A DNA stretch of 40,667 nt from an uncultured Bacilli bacterium (GTDB lineage: Bacteria > Bacillota_I > Bacilli_A > RF39 > UBA660), in NCBI GenBank assembly GCA_944368805.1, contig CALVXC010000004.1, forward strand, positions 1 to 40,667, in the 5' to 3' direction. Every line of letters starts with the position of its first letter. Within the stretch, counting starts at the first letter, position 1. The notes beneath the pieces were generated by a model. The model searched no databases and was not told the DNA's origin. It worked only from the letters and a program-made list of their open reading frames with translations. Positions 16,225 to 24,829 of this stretch are shown here, piece after piece. The translations under genes were made by a program, and so were the position numbers.

Positions 16225-17254
16225 AAATTATATTGTCTCTAAAAGAAATTATTTGAGTGATTACGCCATGATAGAATCAAATAAGATTGATATGACATTG
16301 TCTGGAAGGTATCTTAATAATTATGGAAATTTAAAAATTAATATAAAAAACTTTGATAAATATCCTTCACAAAAAGAAATAAGAGAACTAGAAAATCAAG
16401 TCAAGAAAGATTTAAACATTGATAGAGAAATATTATTTGGTGCGGGTGCTAATGGAATTTTACAAAATCTGGTAAAGATATTTTTCTTAAAAAAAGGTAA
16501 TCTTGTAACACCATTTTATACATTTAATCAAGTTGAATTTGCTGTTACTTCCTTTGGTAGCGAAACATACAGGGTCTATACTAATAACTATAAAATTGAT
16601 TTTTCAAAATTAAAAAAATCGATTAACAAAAAAACAAGAATGATATATATATGTAATCCAAACAATCCAACTGGAATATATGAAAAATGTGAAGATATAT
16701 TGCACTTTGTAAATGATGTGAATATTCCAGTAATAGTTGATGAATCAGGTATTGAGTTTACGGGCAAAAAAAGTTTGTTAAATTATTCTAATCTTCCAAA
16801 AAATTTATTTGTTGTAAAATCATTTTCTAAAGCGTATGGTCTTGCAAATTTTAGATTAGGCTACCTTGTGTGTGATAAAGAATTTAAACATAAATATATA
16901 GAAAATATTACAATCAATGAATTTTCTGGCTTGTCATGTATTATAGCTACTGAATTATTAAAAAAATATAAAGAAAATATATATCAAAATATATTGGAAA
17001 TAAAAAAAGAAAAAAAATTAATGATTGATGAATTAAATAAAATAGGTATCGAATGTATTTTAAGTCAATCAAATATTATAATGACAAAATCACATTTTAA
17101 TGTAAATTTTTTAGAATTATTACAGAAAAACGGAGTGTCTGTTGTCCCTGTATATGATGAAACTAATAATCTTCATATTAGGATTGCTATACAAGATGCA
17201 AAAACAAATAAAAAATTTATAAATGTTATAAAAAGAATAATGAATTGCAAATAA
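16196..17254 (+). CDS. PLP-dependent class I/II aminotransferase-fold enzyme (HisC/CobD-like)
   Basis: 352 aa from ATG 16196, chosen for gtggagaaag just upstream; an in-frame ATG at 16175 lacks one. Fold type I PLP enzyme: FGAGANGILQNLV (cofactor phosphate), CNPNNPTG (about 153-160), VDESGIEF (Asp for the pyridine nitrogen) and SFSKAYGLANFRLGY with the Schiff-base Lys near 212. Closest in feel to histidinol-phosphate aminotransferase and to threonine-phosphate decarboxylase CobD. Next to a GHMP kinase this recalls the PduX-CobD pair that makes aminopropanol phosphate, but no other cobalamin gene is present. Transamination or decarboxylation are both possible. It overlaps the preceding gene and lies 10 nt before the next. 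Confidence 0.87.
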   Translation: MFIQSLFKNKNYIVSKRNYLSDYAMIESNKIDMTLSGRYLNNYGNLKINIKNFDKYPSQKEIRELENQVKKDLNIDREILFGAGANGILQNLVKIFFLKKGNLVTPFYTFNQVEFAVTSFGSETYRVYTNNYKIDFSKLKKSINKKTRMIYICNPNNPTGIYEKCEDILHFVNDVNIPVIVDESGIEFTGKKSLLNYSNLPKNLFVVKSFSKAYGLANFRLGYLVCDKEFKHKYIENITINEFSGLSCIIATELLKKYKENIYQNILEIKKEKKLMIDELNKIGIECILSQSNIIMTKSHFNVNFLELLQKNGVSVVPVYDETNNLHIRIAIQDAKTNKKFINVIKRIMNCK

Positions 17255-17264
17255 GGAGGAAAAT

Positions 17265-18422
17265 ATGAAAATCTCATTAGCGACAAATTTTGATAATAAT
17301 CTTATAGATAAGATTAAAAAATACCCAGTTTATGAAGTTTATGGAAAATTGAAACATGATTATATTGGTGGTGGTAGACCAGACAATACATTATCTAATG
17401 TTGATAAAGAAAAGTTTGAAAACCATGTAAAAAAAATTAGAGAAGCTGGTATAAGATTTAACTATTTGTTAAATGGTAGTTGTTTAGCAAATGTTGAACA
17501 AGACCCTAATTGGCAATACCGATTTAAGGAATTTTTAATATATTTGAAAAACGTTGGAGTTAATGCTTTAACTATTACAAACCCTTATATTTTGATGTTT
17601 GTAAAAAAATATTTTAAAGATGATTTTAAAGTTAGAATTTCTACTTTTGCTTGTATTGATTCATATACTAAAGCAAAGTATTGGGAAGATTTAGGAGCAG
17701 ATTATTTATGCGTTGATTTTGTAAAAATTAATAGAGATTTTAAAACTTTAAAGTATATAGTTAAAAATTTGAAAAAATCACAAATAGAAATATTAGTAAC
17801 AAATAGTTGCTTGAAAAATTGCCCTATGATATATACACATACTAATGGATTATCTCATGCATCAAATCAAGATAAAAATGGAAAACTATATGAAGATTGG
17901 AGTTTGTTATATTGTCAGGAAAGGGAATTAGAAAATATTGAAGAATATATCAAATCTCCCTGGGTAAGACCAGAAGATATAAAATATTATGAAGATATAG
18001 GAATTGAACATTTTAAAATTACTGAAAGAGGATTTCCAACTGACGAATTAGTAAAAAGAGTAAAAGCATATGTTGATAGAAAATATGATGGAAATTTACT
18101 CGACTTAATACAAGGTCATGGTGTTGTGGCAAGCAAAAACCTAAATCTCGAGAAAAGACAGTTAAGTAATCGAAAAGAAATATATAAGGAAATAAAGAGG
18201 GTTAGAGGATTAGGGAGAACAAGAGACTGTGAAAGACATATTTATATTGATAATAATAAATTAGATAATTTTATAAAATTCTTTGTTGATAATAAATGTA
18301 CAGGAAATTGTAATTCGTGTGGATATTGTAACATGATAGCTCAAAAAGTAATTTATAAAAATGAAGAAGTATGCAGTTATTTACAAGAGTTATATAACAA
18401 ATATGATAATTTAAAAATGTAA
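17265..18422 (+). CDS. U32-family iron-sulfur protein (UbiU/TrhP/RlhA-like)
   Basis: 385 aa, with ribosome-binding site aaggagg. U32 proteins were named peptidases, but characterised members (UbiU/UbiV, RlhA, TrhP) are Fe-S proteins in hydroxylation of quinones or RNA. A TIM-barrel-like N-terminal part contains FNYLLNGSCLAN and RISTFACIDSYTKAKYWEDLGADYLCVDF. Cysteines that could hold a cluster lie in NSCLKNCPMIYTH (about 184-196), LYCQE (about 217) and near the C-terminus in CTGNCNSCGYC (about 346). There is no signal peptide. Placed after the PLP enzyme in a tight operon, it may hydroxylate or otherwise modify the pathway intermediate; that is inference. Confidence 0.82.
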   Translation: MKISLATNFDNNLIDKIKKYPVYEVYGKLKHDYIGGGRPDNTLSNVDKEKFENHVKKIREAGIRFNYLLNGSCLANVEQDPNWQYRFKEFLIYLKNVGVNALTITNPYILMFVKKYFKDDFKVRISTFACIDSYTKAKYWEDLGADYLCVDFVKINRDFKTLKYIVKNLKKSQIEILVTNSCLKNCPMIYTHTNGLSHASNQDKNGKLYEDWSLLYCQERELENIEEYIKSPWVRPEDIKYYEDIGIEHFKITERGFPTDELVKRVKAYVDRKYDGNLLDLIQGHGVVASKNLNLEKRQLSNRKEIYKEIKRVRGLGRTRDCERHIYIDNNKLDNFIKFFVDNKCTGNCNSCGYCNMIAQKVIYKNEEVCSYLQELYNKYDNLKM

Positions 18423-18485
18423 TTGTACGAAAAAGATACTTATTATAATTGTAATAGCAAATCCAAAAATAAGGCTGGTGAAAAA

Positions 18486-19643
18486 ATGAAAAAAATTTGT
18501 TTTGTTATTGGAAATAATTATTCAAACATATACGAAAGTTGTATGGAGTTTTTAAGCAGAAATTATCTAAATGATATGCTACTTTTAGATTTCGATAAAA
18601 CTTTAGAAAGAATACATTATAAAAGTAAAGTCAATATTGATTATAATAAATGGTATAATATTTTAAGTGAAAAAGAAAAATCTTTGTTATTTGAAAAAGT
18701 ATTAGAAGAAAGATTAAAAAGTAATGATGAAATAGATAATATTATAATTACTGGCTCATTAAATTATGATGAAATAATAAGAATTATTGAAAGGAATAAT
18801 ATACAAACTTTTAATATTATACTTGTTGATATTTCTAAAGAGTTATCATATCGAAATTATACTTATGATTTAAAAAGAAAAATATCTTATGAAGAGTTTG
18901 ATAAAATATTTGATATGAATAAAAGAAATGTTGAAAATTTAAAAACATTATTATATAAAAACAATTATTCATTTCCAACACATTATAGGAAAAATAACAA
19001 TGATAATTTGAATGATTACATATCTCGCTTTTTTGAAATGGAAACCCTAAATAGAACTGAGGAAATTTATAAATGGCCAATTATACCTAAATATAAAATA
19101 TTAGAGCATGACAAATATGGGCTTAGACCAGTACATATGATTTTGGGTAAACCAAAATTCCACTCAGGATTAGATATTACAACCGAAACAAATACAGAAG
19201 TAAAAGCTTCTATTTCCGGAGTTGTAACTTATGCTGGATATGACGAAAGAATTTTTACTGGTGAATCTAAATGGGATCAAAGATATGGAAATATGATAGA
19301 GATATTAGACAACTATGGAAGAAAACAGATATATGCTCATTTAAGAAGCATTTTAGTAAAAAAAGGTGAAATTATAAATGGAGGAGATTTAATTGGGTTA
19401 ACAGGATGTTCTGGTGGTGCAAGAGTGCCTCATTTACATTTTGAAATAAGAAAATATAATACAGAACATTCTGGAGAGAATAATACAATTAATCCATTGA
19501 TATTACTTCCACATCACAATTTTACTGAAGAAAGATTTACTGAAAAACCATATGATGAAGTTTGGGAGATGATGAGCCAAAACTCTTTTGGGGTAACAGA
19601 TAATGACATACCTTATGCAAAATGTAAAAAATATATAAGGTAG
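18486..19643 (+). CDS. Kinase-like domain fused to an M23/LytM metallopeptidase domain, no signal peptide
   Basis: 385 aa from ATG 18486 (ggtgaaaa upstream); a TTG at 18423 would only add a poor extension. The N-terminal half (about 1-180) looks like a small-molecule kinase of the P-loop class: hydrophobic first strand KICFVIGN, NIIITGSLN, NIILVDISKELSYRN and a Lys/Arg-rich lid. The Walker A GKS/T is absent (GNNYSNIYES). The C-terminal half (about 220-350) is an M23 domain with HSGLD (226-230), YAHL and HLHF (316-318), all zinc ligands kept. M23 enzymes normally act outside the cell on peptidoglycan; here no secretion signal is visible. Together with its place in the operon this suggests an intracellular, non-cell-wall role. 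Confidence 0.72.
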   Translation: MKKICFVIGNNYSNIYESCMEFLSRNYLNDMLLLDFDKTLERIHYKSKVNIDYNKWYNILSEKEKSLLFEKVLEERLKSNDEIDNIIITGSLNYDEIIRIIERNNIQTFNIILVDISKELSYRNYTYDLKRKISYEEFDKIFDMNKRNVENLKTLLYKNNYSFPTHYRKNNNDNLNDYISRFFEMETLNRTEEIYKWPIIPKYKILEHDKYGLRPVHMILGKPKFHSGLDITTETNTEVKASISGVVTYAGYDERIFTGESKWDQRYGNMIEILDNYGRKQIYAHLRSILVKKGEIINGGDLIGLTGCSGGARVPHLHFEIRKYNTEHSGENNTINPLILLPHHNFTEERFTEKPYDEVWEMMSQNSFGVTDNDIPYAKCKKYIR

Positions 19644-19764
19644 ATTTTATATAAAAATTTTTATCATAGTTACATGTATTGTAAATAGAAATAAAAGAAT
19701 GTGAGGTTAGTCTGAAAACAATTTAGTTTTCATTATTATGTGTGCCTTGAATGGAGTGAAAGGA

Positions 19765-20307
19765 ATGATTGTTAATATGAAAAAGATTATATTTTTAGAA
19801 GGATTACCTGGTGTGGGTAAAACAACTTTAATAAATGAAATAAGAAAGAAGAAACTTTCAAATATTTATATAGTGGATGAGATAATAAACGAAAACATTT
19901 TAAATAATATTAAGGTCAATGAACAAGAATTTTTATTAAATGATTTTATGAAAGTAAATAAATATAATGATGGAATAATTATCATAGATAGAGGCCCTAT
20001 AAGCACTCTTTCATATAGTGAGACTAAAAAGATAATGGATATTAATTTTGATTTAAGTAATTCTATAAATGAATTTCAAAAGTATATAAATATTTACAAA
20101 GATAGTAAAATAGTTTATTTGACAAACAAAGGAAAATCTTATTCGATTACAGTATCTAATACTAATAGTCCATATGGGACTATAGAAAATCAAAAATTAT
20201 TAGAAGAAATAAGCATATATAATTCAAAAAAATATTGTGAAAATACAATTGTTTTAGAATATTTTAAAAACGATATGGAGGCAGTTATAAATGAAATTAT
20301 TAATTAA
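19765..20307 (+). CDS. P-loop kinase, dTMP-kinase/AAA_33-like
   Basis: 180 aa if started at ATG 19765 (ggagtg about 9 nt upstream); ATG 19777 (MKKIIFLEG) is equally reasonable. Walker A GLPGVGKTT lies at the N-terminus and Walker B-like IIIIDRGPISTLSYSE near residue 80. A later SNTNSPYGTIENQKLLEEIS segment and a helical C-terminus fit nucleotide/nucleoside or antibiotic-type kinases. Unlike the kinase-like half of the preceding gene, the P-loop here is intact. It overlaps the glycosyltransferase start by 17 nt. The preceding gap of about 120 nt holds no terminator. The substrate is unknown. Confidence 0.75.
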   Translation: MIVNMKKIIFLEGLPGVGKTTLINEIRKKKLSNIYIVDEIINENILNNIKVNEQEFLLNDFMKVNKYNDGIIIIDRGPISTLSYSETKKIMDINFDLSNSINEFQKYINIYKDSKIVYLTNKGKSYSITVSNTNSPYGTIENQKLLEEISIYNSKKYCENTIVLEYFKNDMEAVINEIIN

Positions 20308-21550
20308 TTTATGTGCACAAGATGGAATCGTCAGTCATAATTCTGGTGTTGGCACAATGGTTAAAAGATACATTTATGTATTTACTAAATTATTAGAAGA
20401 AAAAAATATTGACTATAAAATTAATTTATTTACTCCTGAATATAATGTTGATGGTTTTGGTTATTCTAAGGAAACAAAAGAACATAATATTAATTTAAAA
20501 AATGTAGAAATATATGAATTATCAAATGGTACAAATGGAAAAAAGTTTTTTGGCTCAAAAGATAATTGGGAAATATTATCTAAAAATGTGGCAAATGTAA
20601 TTAATAATATTAATTTTAAAGAATATGATTATGTTCTTACTTTATTAAATGATACCCCTTTTGGAGGCGTTTTATCTTTTTCTCATAATAATGATAATCA
20701 TATAAAAGTGTGGATTCCTCATTCAACTGCCAAAATTCATATGGATAAAGAATTATGTACAAATGAAGAAGAAAAAACAAAAAGAATTAATTGGGAAAAT
20801 AATGCAACAAAGTTTATTAATGAAAATGATAATGCTTATATGGGGGTGGTAGGTGAATATATTAAAAATCATTTAATTAATGAATATAGTTTAAATAAAG
20901 AAAAAATTATTTCAATATTTAATGGTGAAATATTATCCATTCCTACTATATATGAAGAAAATTCTGAATGCAAGAATTTATATAACCAATTAGATAAAAG
21001 CAAAGATATATTATTATCTTTTGGCAGACCTGAAAAGTATAAAAATTTAGATGGTGCAATTAAGTTGTCTGAAAAATTAAATGTTCCATCAATAATTATT
21101 ACACAAGAATATTTTAAAGGTATGCCTTATGTTGATGAATTAAAAGTACTTTCCAAAAAAACTAATACTAATTTGTTTATAGATGTTCCATTTAATTTTC
21201 CACAATATATAATAAAACATTATCCAAAAAAAATTATATTACTTATTCCATCTAAAAAGGAAATAGCTGGTTTAGTAATAAATGAGATTAGAAAGATGAA
21301 TAAAAATAACATATTACTTGTAGCAAACAATATAGATGGTCTCAATGAACAAATAGAAGATACAAAAGATGGAATTCTTGTAAATATGGATAACTTAGAG
21401 GAATCAGCATTAAAAATAAAGGAATACTTTAATAGTAAAGATATTATCAGAATCAATAATAATTCACTTGTAACACTAAAAAATAAATATGATTTTGAAA
21501 AGATATGTAATAAATTTCTGAAAGAATTAATAGGTGATATGTATGAATAA
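20291..21550 (+). CDS. GT-B glycosyltransferase (GT4-like)
   Basis: 419 aa; ATG 20291 follows ggaggcag and overlaps the kinase gene end. The N-terminus LLINLCAQDGIVSHNSGVGTMVKRY is the Gly-containing acceptor loop of GT-B enzymes. The C-terminal domain has LLSFGRPEKYKNLDGAIKLSEKL (about 238-260), a typical GT4 donor-domain entry, and DGILVNMDNLEESALKIKEYF near the end. The usual E-x7-E is not clear: IPSKKEIAGLVINEIRKM occupies that position, with E at two places. Cytosolic, no membrane helix, which suits glycosylation of a soluble metabolite. It overlaps the next gene by 8 nt. Confidence 0.8.
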   Translation: MKLLINLCAQDGIVSHNSGVGTMVKRYIYVFTKLLEEKNIDYKINLFTPEYNVDGFGYSKETKEHNINLKNVEIYELSNGTNGKKFFGSKDNWEILSKNVANVINNINFKEYDYVLTLLNDTPFGGVLSFSHNNDNHIKVWIPHSTAKIHMDKELCTNEEEKTKRINWENNATKFINENDNAYMGVVGEYIKNHLINEYSLNKEKIISIFNGEILSIPTIYEENSECKNLYNQLDKSKDILLSFGRPEKYKNLDGAIKLSEKLNVPSIIITQEYFKGMPYVDELKVLSKKTNTNLFIDVPFNFPQYIIKHYPKKIILLIPSKKEIAGLVINEIRKMNKNNILLVANNIDGLNEQIEDTKDGILVNMDNLEESALKIKEYFNSKDIIRINNNSLVTLKNKYDFEKICNKFLKELIGDMYE

Positions 21551-22901
21551 ATTACTGCCTAAGATAGATAAATTAACACCTATTACTATTGATTCAAAAA
21601 CATTCTTTAATAGTCCTTTAAATAAAGATTTTCAGCTTTTGTCTTTTAAGGATAAATTGCAAGTATTGAATGATATTGTAAGGCAATCTATGATATATAC
21701 TGAAAATGTAAATCCATTAAATGATATTGATACATTAATTGGAGATGATTATACAGCAGCATTAGTAAGTATGAATTATTTAAAGGAATTAAATGTTGGT
21801 AGAAATTATAAAATCGTCTTTGCAAAAGGTACATCTTTTGATAATAATATTAGAGTAGTTTTATTTGTTGATGATGATAATAATAATACCTATCTATTTG
21901 ATGCAACGCCTAAAGTTCGTTATAAAGCTGGATATGTAGAATCAAATCAAGATATATATGAAGATTACATTATTATTGATGGAGAACTTGAAAAAATTTT
22001 TTTAAGATTAAGAGGTATTGATTTTCTATTAAATAGAAGTATATCTAATGATGATATAAATGAATATATTAGTTTTTTAAATTATGCACTTAAATACGAA
22101 GTATTAAGACCTTATATAAATAAACTGTATGATAAGATAAAAAGAACTTTGGGAGTTAGTACATTAAAATATGATTCAATGTTTAATAAAAATTGTAATT
22201 ATGATATAATAAAAATGTTAAAACAAGTTAAAATATGGAGTCAGGAATTAAAAGATTTAATCTCTAGCAATAAAGATTATAAAAGACAACTAGAATTAGC
22301 ACAAAATATAACTTACTTGCAAGATATTATTTCTGGTAAAAGTGCACCAATTTGCAATTTAGGCACTTATTATTCTATGTCTGAATTAACGCCAAGATTA
22401 TTTTTAGAAAATAATTTAACTCTTGTCATGATAAAACCTTCTGCATATATATTTAATTTTGAAAATGAAGTAAAGATGAGATTTTTGGAAGGAAAATATG
22501 ATGAGGTCGGAGAGTATTTTGGAAGTTTAGGAGAAAAAAATGACTTAGGGCTAATACCTATGAAATTATTTCATCCGCATGGATATAAATATGTTCGTGA
22601 AATGACAGGACCTACCGAAATATTTTTAGTAAATCGTTCAGCTGAAGAAGTTGGTATAATAAAAAAGAAATTAAGACAAGAATTTAAACAGAGAGTAAAA
22701 ACTAATGAAGTAATGTGGTTTGATAAAAAAACAATTCAATGGAATCCAATATGTTTAAATTTTGCACATTCATCTGATGATCCATGTGAAGCTTGTATGG
22801 GATATACTATGCTTTATCCAGAATATCAGGTAATGACAAGATTTATGTATCCCAATCCATTAATAATAGAGGAGGAAAAAAATGGAAGAATACGAATATA
22901 G
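21543..22901 (+). CDS. Two-part protein with a nucleoside-diphosphate-kinase-like C-terminal domain
   Basis: 452 aa from ATG 21543 (aggtgat 5 nt upstream); GTG 21534 is possible. Residues about 290-430 resemble NDK: LVMIKPSAY (family LVMIKPD), REMTGPTEIFLVN (family SGPVVAMV) and LNFAHSSDDPCEA (family NxIHGSDSxESA), with the catalytic His kept near 409 and the P-loop-like Lys near 298. The usual RGD/Arg residues are not obvious. The N-terminal part (about 35-150: GDDYTAALVSMNYLKELNVG, TYLFDATPKVRYKAGYV) has a transglutaminase-like look without the Cys; I do not recognise it with confidence. The stop overlaps the CYTH start by 20 nt. The NDK call is by eye from three motifs. Confidence 0.6.
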   Translation: MNKLLPKIDKLTPITIDSKTFFNSPLNKDFQLLSFKDKLQVLNDIVRQSMIYTENVNPLNDIDTLIGDDYTAALVSMNYLKELNVGRNYKIVFAKGTSFDNNIRVVLFVDDDNNNTYLFDATPKVRYKAGYVESNQDIYEDYIIIDGELEKIFLRLRGIDFLLNRSISNDDINEYISFLNYALKYEVLRPYINKLYDKIKRTLGVSTLKYDSMFNKNCNYDIIKMLKQVKIWSQELKDLISSNKDYKRQLELAQNITYLQDIISGKSAPICNLGTYYSMSELTPRLFLENNLTLVMIKPSAYIFNFENEVKMRFLEGKYDEVGEYFGSLGEKNDLGLIPMKLFHPHGYKYVREMTGPTEIFLVNRSAEEVGIIKKKLRQEFKQRVKTNEVMWFDKKTIQWNPICLNFAHSSDDPCEACMGYTMLYPEYQVMTRFMYPNPLIIEEEKNGRIRI

Positions 22902-23358
22902 TTTTAAGGTATCTAATTTAAAGCCTTATATTGAATATTGTGAAAACAATAATTATGAAAAAATAAGTGAAGTAACACAAAATAGAGTTGTTTATGAAAA
23001 TAAACATTCTGAACATATTATTGCAAGGATTACTACAAAGATAACAAATGATAAAAGAAATACTGTTTTTGATTGTAAAAATGTTAATAAAAAAGATCGA
23101 GATTTAAAAATATCTAGTGAATCAGTTCCAATGGAAGTTACAGAAAATAATGAAAAAAGTATTTATTCAATGTTAGAAGTTTTAGACTTTTATGAAGCAG
23201 CTAAAAATTATAGAACTAGATATGTATATAAGAAAAATGATGTAACTTTTGAAATAGATGATTATACAAAACCTAAAATGCAAGTAATTGGAATTGAAGG
23301 GAAAAAAAATAAAGTAGACAAAGTATATAATGAATTAAAAGAATTAATAGGTGAATAA
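22882..23358 (+). CDS. CYTH-domain protein (CyaB/ThTPase-like)
   Basis: 158 aa with a strong ggaggaaa site. CYTH proteins bind triphosphates and divalent metal in a beta tunnel; members hydrolyse triphosphate or make cAMP. The N-terminal EYEYSFKV approximates the ExExK signature. Alternating Lys/Arg strands (IIARITTKI, RNTVFDCKNVNKKDR, RTRYVYKKNDVTFEIDDY) and the FEIDDYTKPKMQVIGIEG ending are typical. In this operon a triphosphate-handling enzyme next to an NDK-like domain, a nucleotide-type kinase and a phosphatase points to nucleotide-like intermediates. The exact reaction is unknown. Confidence 0.8.
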   Translation: MEEYEYSFKVSNLKPYIEYCENNNYEKISEVTQNRVVYENKHSEHIIARITTKITNDKRNTVFDCKNVNKKDRDLKISSESVPMEVTENNEKSIYSMLEVLDFYEAAKNYRTRYVYKKNDVTFEIDDYTKPKMQVIGIEGKKNKVDKVYNELKELIGE

Positions 23359-23365
23359 TTTATAA

Positions 23366-23923
23366 ATGAAAATTGGTATTGATATTGATGATACTATAAC
23401 TAATACATGCGAATTTATGGAAGATTATATTTCTAGTTTCTTTAATATAAAAAAAGATTATTTAAAAAAGAATAATATTTATTATTTTAATTTACCTTTA
23501 GAATTTAAAGATAGAGAAAAAGATTTTTATCTATCTATATTTGAAAAACAAATATTAAATATTCCTATAAAAGAAAATGCAAAAAATATAATTAATAAAT
23601 TAAAAGAAGAGGGTAATAAAATAATCATAATTACTGCAAGAGAAAAAGATACATATATTGATCCCGTATTATCTACGAAAAGGCAACTTGAATCTTATGG
23701 AATAAGTTATGATAAAATATTATGTACAAAAGATAAAAGAAAAGCATGTATAGATGAAAAAATTGATATTTTTATTGATGATTCAATAAGAAATATTAAC
23801 AGTGTTAAAAATATAGTAAAACAAGTTTATTTATTTACAAACCCTTATAATAAAAAGATTTGTGTACCATTTGAAAGAGTTGATGATTGGATCCAAATTT
23901 ACAAATTGCTAAAAGAAAAATAG
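23366..23923 (+). CDS. HAD-superfamily 5'-nucleotidase-like phosphatase (NT5C type)
   Basis: 185 aa; ATG 23366 lies 7 nt after the CYTH stop with no clear ribosome-binding site, so reinitiation is likely. HAD motifs: I DIDDTITNT (nucleophile Asp near 6), II IIITAREKD (about 91), III Lys in the CTKDKRK region, and IV IFIDDSIRNI (about 138-147). The helical cap between motifs I and II is small, as in NT5C/YqfW-type nucleotidases. It probably removes a phosphate from a sugar or nucleotide intermediate late in the pathway, the counterpart of the kinases upstream. Confidence 0.83.
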   Translation: MKIGIDIDDTITNTCEFMEDYISSFFNIKKDYLKKNNIYYFNLPLEFKDREKDFYLSIFEKQILNIPIKENAKNIINKLKEEGNKIIIITAREKDTYIDPVLSTKRQLESYGISYDKILCTKDKRKACIDEKIDIFIDDSIRNINSVKNIVKQVYLFTNPYNKKICVPFERVDDWIQIYKLLKEK

Positions 23924-24202
23924 AACTGTTATAATAAATTACTAATACAAATAAAATCATTTAACTACAAAGAAATTAAAAACATTAGATGTAATTTATT
24001 TTAATCGTTTAAATTTAGGTCAATTTATAATCTTTTTAAAAAATTAGAAAATGCAGAATAAGAATATTTGCTTGAAACAATAAGATAACTAACTTTAAAA
24101 TTTTTGTTTAAAACAAATTAAACAAAAGAAAACAACAAAAAAACAAAAATTTTTCTGCGATTACGTGTGTGTTGAAGATTTACAAATACATGGTAGAAAG
24201 GG

Positions 24203-24715
24203 ATGGAATTTAATATGAAATTAAGTGATTTAGATTGTATAACAAAAAATGTTAATTTATCTGATTATCTAAAATTATATAAGTATGTTAAAGATAATAT
24301 GATTAATTCTAATTGGTTAGGCGATTTTACAAGAGAAGAAATAGAAGATTTGTTAAAAAAGAATGGGAAAATATGGCTTTATTATAATAATGATATTATA
24401 GTATGCTCTATGTTTATGCTTCCTTCTAGTAATAAATCATTAAATGAACATAATGTGTATCATAATGAAGATATAGTGGCATCTTTAGGACCTATTATGG
24501 TAAGCCCTGACTACATAGGAAACAAATTACAAATACAAATGATGCAAGAACTTGAAGAATATTGCAAAAAAAACAATTATAAATATATTTTTACTAAGGT
24601 GTCTAATGATAACAAGTATTCATTATCTAATATGCTTGAATTTGGATTTAAAATAATGGATGAGTATATAAATGAAAGAGGTAAAAATAGTACTCTTATT
24701 AAAGAAGTTGATTAA
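24203..24715 (+). CDS. GNAT-family N-acetyltransferase
   Basis: 170 aa at ATG 24203, or 166 aa at ATG 24215, which sits better behind agaaaggg. GNAT features: IWLYYNNDIIVCSMFMLP (strands 2-3), ASLGPIMVSPDYIGNKLQIQMMQELEEYC (strand 4 and the acetyl-CoA loop, with GNKLQ in place of RGxG), YIFTKVSNDNKYSLSNMLEFGFKI (strand 5 and the typical N-x-x-x-GF end). It is separated from the HAD gene by about 280 nt of spacer in which I see no gene or terminator. It may acetylate the product, for tailoring or self-protection. It is followed by the strong terminator that closes the operon. Confidence 0.8.
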   Translation: MEFNMKLSDLDCITKNVNLSDYLKLYKYVKDNMINSNWLGDFTREEIEDLLKKNGKIWLYYNNDIIVCSMFMLPSSNKSLNEHNVYHNEDIVASLGPIMVSPDYIGNKLQIQMMQELEEYCKKNNYKYIFTKVSNDNKYSLSNMLEFGFKIMDEYINERGKNSTLIKEVD

Positions 24716-24782
24716 TGAGATACGAATAAGTAGATTTGATAGATATAGTGAAATAAAATCAAAAAATCATCAATAATTATAG

Positions 24783-24810
24783 AAAAAAATAATCAGAAGA
24801 TTATTTTTTT
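24783..24810 (+). terminator. Terminator closing the island operon
   Basis: Perfect 12-bp stem aaaaaaataatc (24783-24794) / gattattttttt (24799-24810) with a 4-nt loop and a terminal T run. By symmetry it may work on both strands. Confidence 0.85.
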
Positions 24811-24829
24811 AATAAATTATCTATTGAAA

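Noticed and set aside
16196-17254. Calling the PLP gene hisC or cobD.
   Set aside because: No histidine or cobalamin pathway gene is nearby and the motifs do not separate transaminase from decarboxylase.
17265-18422. The U32 protein as a secreted collagenase-type peptidase.
   Set aside because: There is no signal peptide, the Cys clusters fit an Fe-S protein, and characterised U32 members act in hydroxylation or RNA modification.
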